This document shows, one piece after another, positions 4,417-5,274 of a stretch of DNA of 5,274 bases. The DNA is from JACOUT01 sp964580865 (GTDB lineage Bacteria; Myxococcota; UBA727; VGSZ01), in assembly GCA_964580865.1 (NCBI GenBank), contig CAZONM010000399.1, positions 1-5,274 on the forward strand, given 5' to 3'. Each line of letters begins with the position of its first letter. Position 1 is the first letter of the stretch. The translations under genes were made by a program, and so were the position numbers. The notes under the pieces are model-generated. The model was not told the origin of the DNA, made no database searches, and worked only from the letters and a program-made list of their open reading frames with translations.

Positions 4417-5007
4417 ATGGGCTACCTCGACACCCTCGGGCGCGTCATGAAGGGCGACTTCGGTTCCGCCTCCGCCGAGGAGAAGGCCGGCGCCGTGCAC
4501 GAGGTCATCCAGGTGTGCGCGGTGGCGGCCGCGGCTGTCACCATCCAACCGTTCCCCGTGGCCGACGTGCTGCTGTTGTCGCCCATCCAGATCGGTATGG
4601 TGCAGGCCATCGGACGCGTCCATGGGCGCACGCTCGACAAGAAGACGGTGCTCGAGATCTTGTCGACGGTGGGCGCCAGCATCGTCGCGCAGAACGTCAT
4701 CATGGCGGCCGCCAAGCTGATCCCGGTGCTCGGCTCCGTGATCGCCATGTCCATGGGGTACGCGCTCACCTACGCGATCGGCGAGGTGAGCGACCTGTAT
4801 TTCAAGCACGGCAGCGCGCTGTCGTCGTCGGAGCTGAAGAGCCGCTTCCGCTCCATCTACGAGACCAAGAAGAAGGAGAAGGAGAAGGCCGCCAAAGACC
4901 CCAAGCTGAAAGAGAAGCTCGACGCGCTCACCAAGGCGTTCGACGCCGGGGTCTTGTCGAAGGAGGAGTTCGAGGCCAAGAAGGAAGAGGTCCTGAAGGG
5001 CTTCTGA
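4417..5007 (+). CDS. DUF697-like membrane-associated protein with C-terminal SHOCT domain
   Basis: The product has 196 residues. Residues 27-130 resemble the DUF697 (YcjF-type) region: a first hydrophobic helix at 33-43; 'PVADVLLLSPIQIGMVQAIGRVHG' around 47-70; then 'AAKLIPVLGSVIAMSMGYALTYAIGEVSDLYF' around 98-129, with the typical Pro-x-x-Gly turn and the T-x-x-x-G helix. These segments are probably membrane-inserted or associated. Residues 148-165 are a Lys/Glu-rich linker helix. Residues 168-195 fit a SHOCT domain (Leu-x-x-Leu, Ala-Gly-Val-Leu-Ser-Lys-Glu-Glu-Phe-Glu-x-Lys), a short module common at C-termini of bacterial membrane and oligomeric proteins. The ATG at 4417 is preferred over in-frame ATGs at 4381 and 4264, which overlap the divergent gene or its leader. 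The next gene begins 9 bp after the stop, suggesting an operon. Precise role unknown. Confidence 0.75.
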   Translation: MGYLDTLGRVMKGDFGSASAEEKAGAVHEVIQVCAVAAAAVTIQPFPVADVLLLSPIQIGMVQAIGRVHGRTLDKKTVLEILSTVGASIVAQNVIMAAAKLIPVLGSVIAMSMGYALTYAIGEVSDLYFKHGSALSSSELKSRFRSIYETKKKEKEKAAKDPKLKEKLDALTKAFDAGVLSKEEFEAKKEEVLKGF

Positions 5008-5016
5008 CCACCCGCC

Positions 5017-5274
5017 ATGCGCATCGAGGACGCCGTCAAGCGGCTCAACCACGACGATCCCGCGGTGCGCGACCAGGCCACCGCCACGGTGCTGGCCGCG
5101 CGCCAAGGCGCCGTGGCCTTCCTCGTCAACGAGCTCGCGATCCCGGGCGCGCCCGCCGCGCGCATCGCGCTCCTGCTCGCGGCGCTCAAGGCGCGCGAGG
5201 GCCTGCCCGCGCTGGCCTCGCTCGTGCAACGCGGCCTGCTCGACGTCGACGCGCGCGCGGCCGTGGCGCGCGCG
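5017..5274 (+). CDS. HEAT-like repeat protein, N-terminal fragment
   Basis: This frame opens with ATG at 5017 and continues for 86 residues to the right edge without a stop. The sequence is a series of short Ala/Leu-rich helices. Residues 4-24 (Asp-Ala-Val-x-x-Leu, Asp-Pro-Ala-Val-Arg, Ala-x-x-x-Val-Leu) have the D-P-x-V-R signature of HEAT or PBS-lyase-like HEAT repeats. Residues 44-86 contain further similar helices with regularly placed Leu and Arg. Such alpha-solenoids usually serve as protein-binding scaffolds. The gene lies 9 bp after the DUF697-SHOCT gene and is probably in the same transcript; the only upstream purine run (GAAGG, near 4994) is too distant to be a typical ribosome site, so translation may depend on the upstream gene. 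The repeat class is likely; function is unknown. Confidence 0.65.
   Translation, partial: MRIEDAVKRLNHDDPAVRDQATATVLAARQGAVAFLVNELAIPGAPAARIALLLAALKAREGLPALASLVQRGLLDVDARAAVARA

Noticed and set aside
4297..5229. 310-codon minus-strand frame over the DUF697-SHOCT gene
   Set aside because: Its composition is Gly/His/Arg-rich and non-globular, and the opposite strand has clear DUF697 and SHOCT patterns.

Overview
The window is very GC-rich double-stranded DNA, densely packed with bacterial genes. The style suggests a member of the Myxococcota or a related 'deltaproteobacterial' lineage: Ala/Arg/Gly-rich proteins, a lipoprotein with a Cys module followed by a long Gly-Glu linker, a secreted protein built on a bacterial tail-fibre-like plan, and a canonical complex I subunit standing alone. 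That assignment is inferred from style; no rRNA or other marker gene is present.

Left part (1-1034): a partial gene for a probably exported protein runs off the left edge on the minus strand. It is divergent from a complete plus-strand gene for a polyphosphate glucokinase-type ROK sugar kinase. The 76-bp gap between them holds candidate promoters for both, plus an exact tandem duplication of the ribosome-binding-site segment of the kinase gene.

Centre-left (1085-2592): a two-gene, translationally coupled surface unit. The first gene encodes an exported 359-residue protein with a tail-fibre-like N-terminal domain, twelve phased 10-residue repeats and a six-cysteine C-terminal domain. Its stop codon overlaps the start of the second gene by ATGA. 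The second gene encodes a 143-residue lipoprotein with a four-Cys module, nineteen Gly-Glu dipeptides (a GGNGAG hexamer microsatellite) and a short C-terminal domain.

Centre (2600-3892, minus): nuoF, the NADH/FMN/4Fe-4S subunit of respiratory complex I. It is complete with all cofactor motifs and has no other nuo gene beside it. It converges on the lipoprotein gene with a 7-bp gap and has a good candidate promoter of its own.

Right part (3954-5274): a minus-strand gene for a small protein with a degenerate J-domain (HPD lost) is divergent from a plus-strand gene for a DUF697-type membrane-associated protein ending in a SHOCT domain. That gene is followed 9 bp later by the start of a HEAT-like repeat protein that runs off the right edge. 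The divergent pair shares a 49-bp intergenic region.

A recurring theme is promoter placement. Several genes lack a clear Shine-Dalgarno site and have a -10-like element whose predicted transcription start falls on, or one base from, the start codon, so leaderless transcription is likely common here. I see no tRNA, rRNA, CRISPR array, insertion sequence or convincing intrinsic terminator. Nothing amounts to a clearly new multi-gene system. The coupled repeat-protein/lipoprotein pair and the J-like/DUF697-SHOCT/HEAT neighbourhood are the least explained parts.
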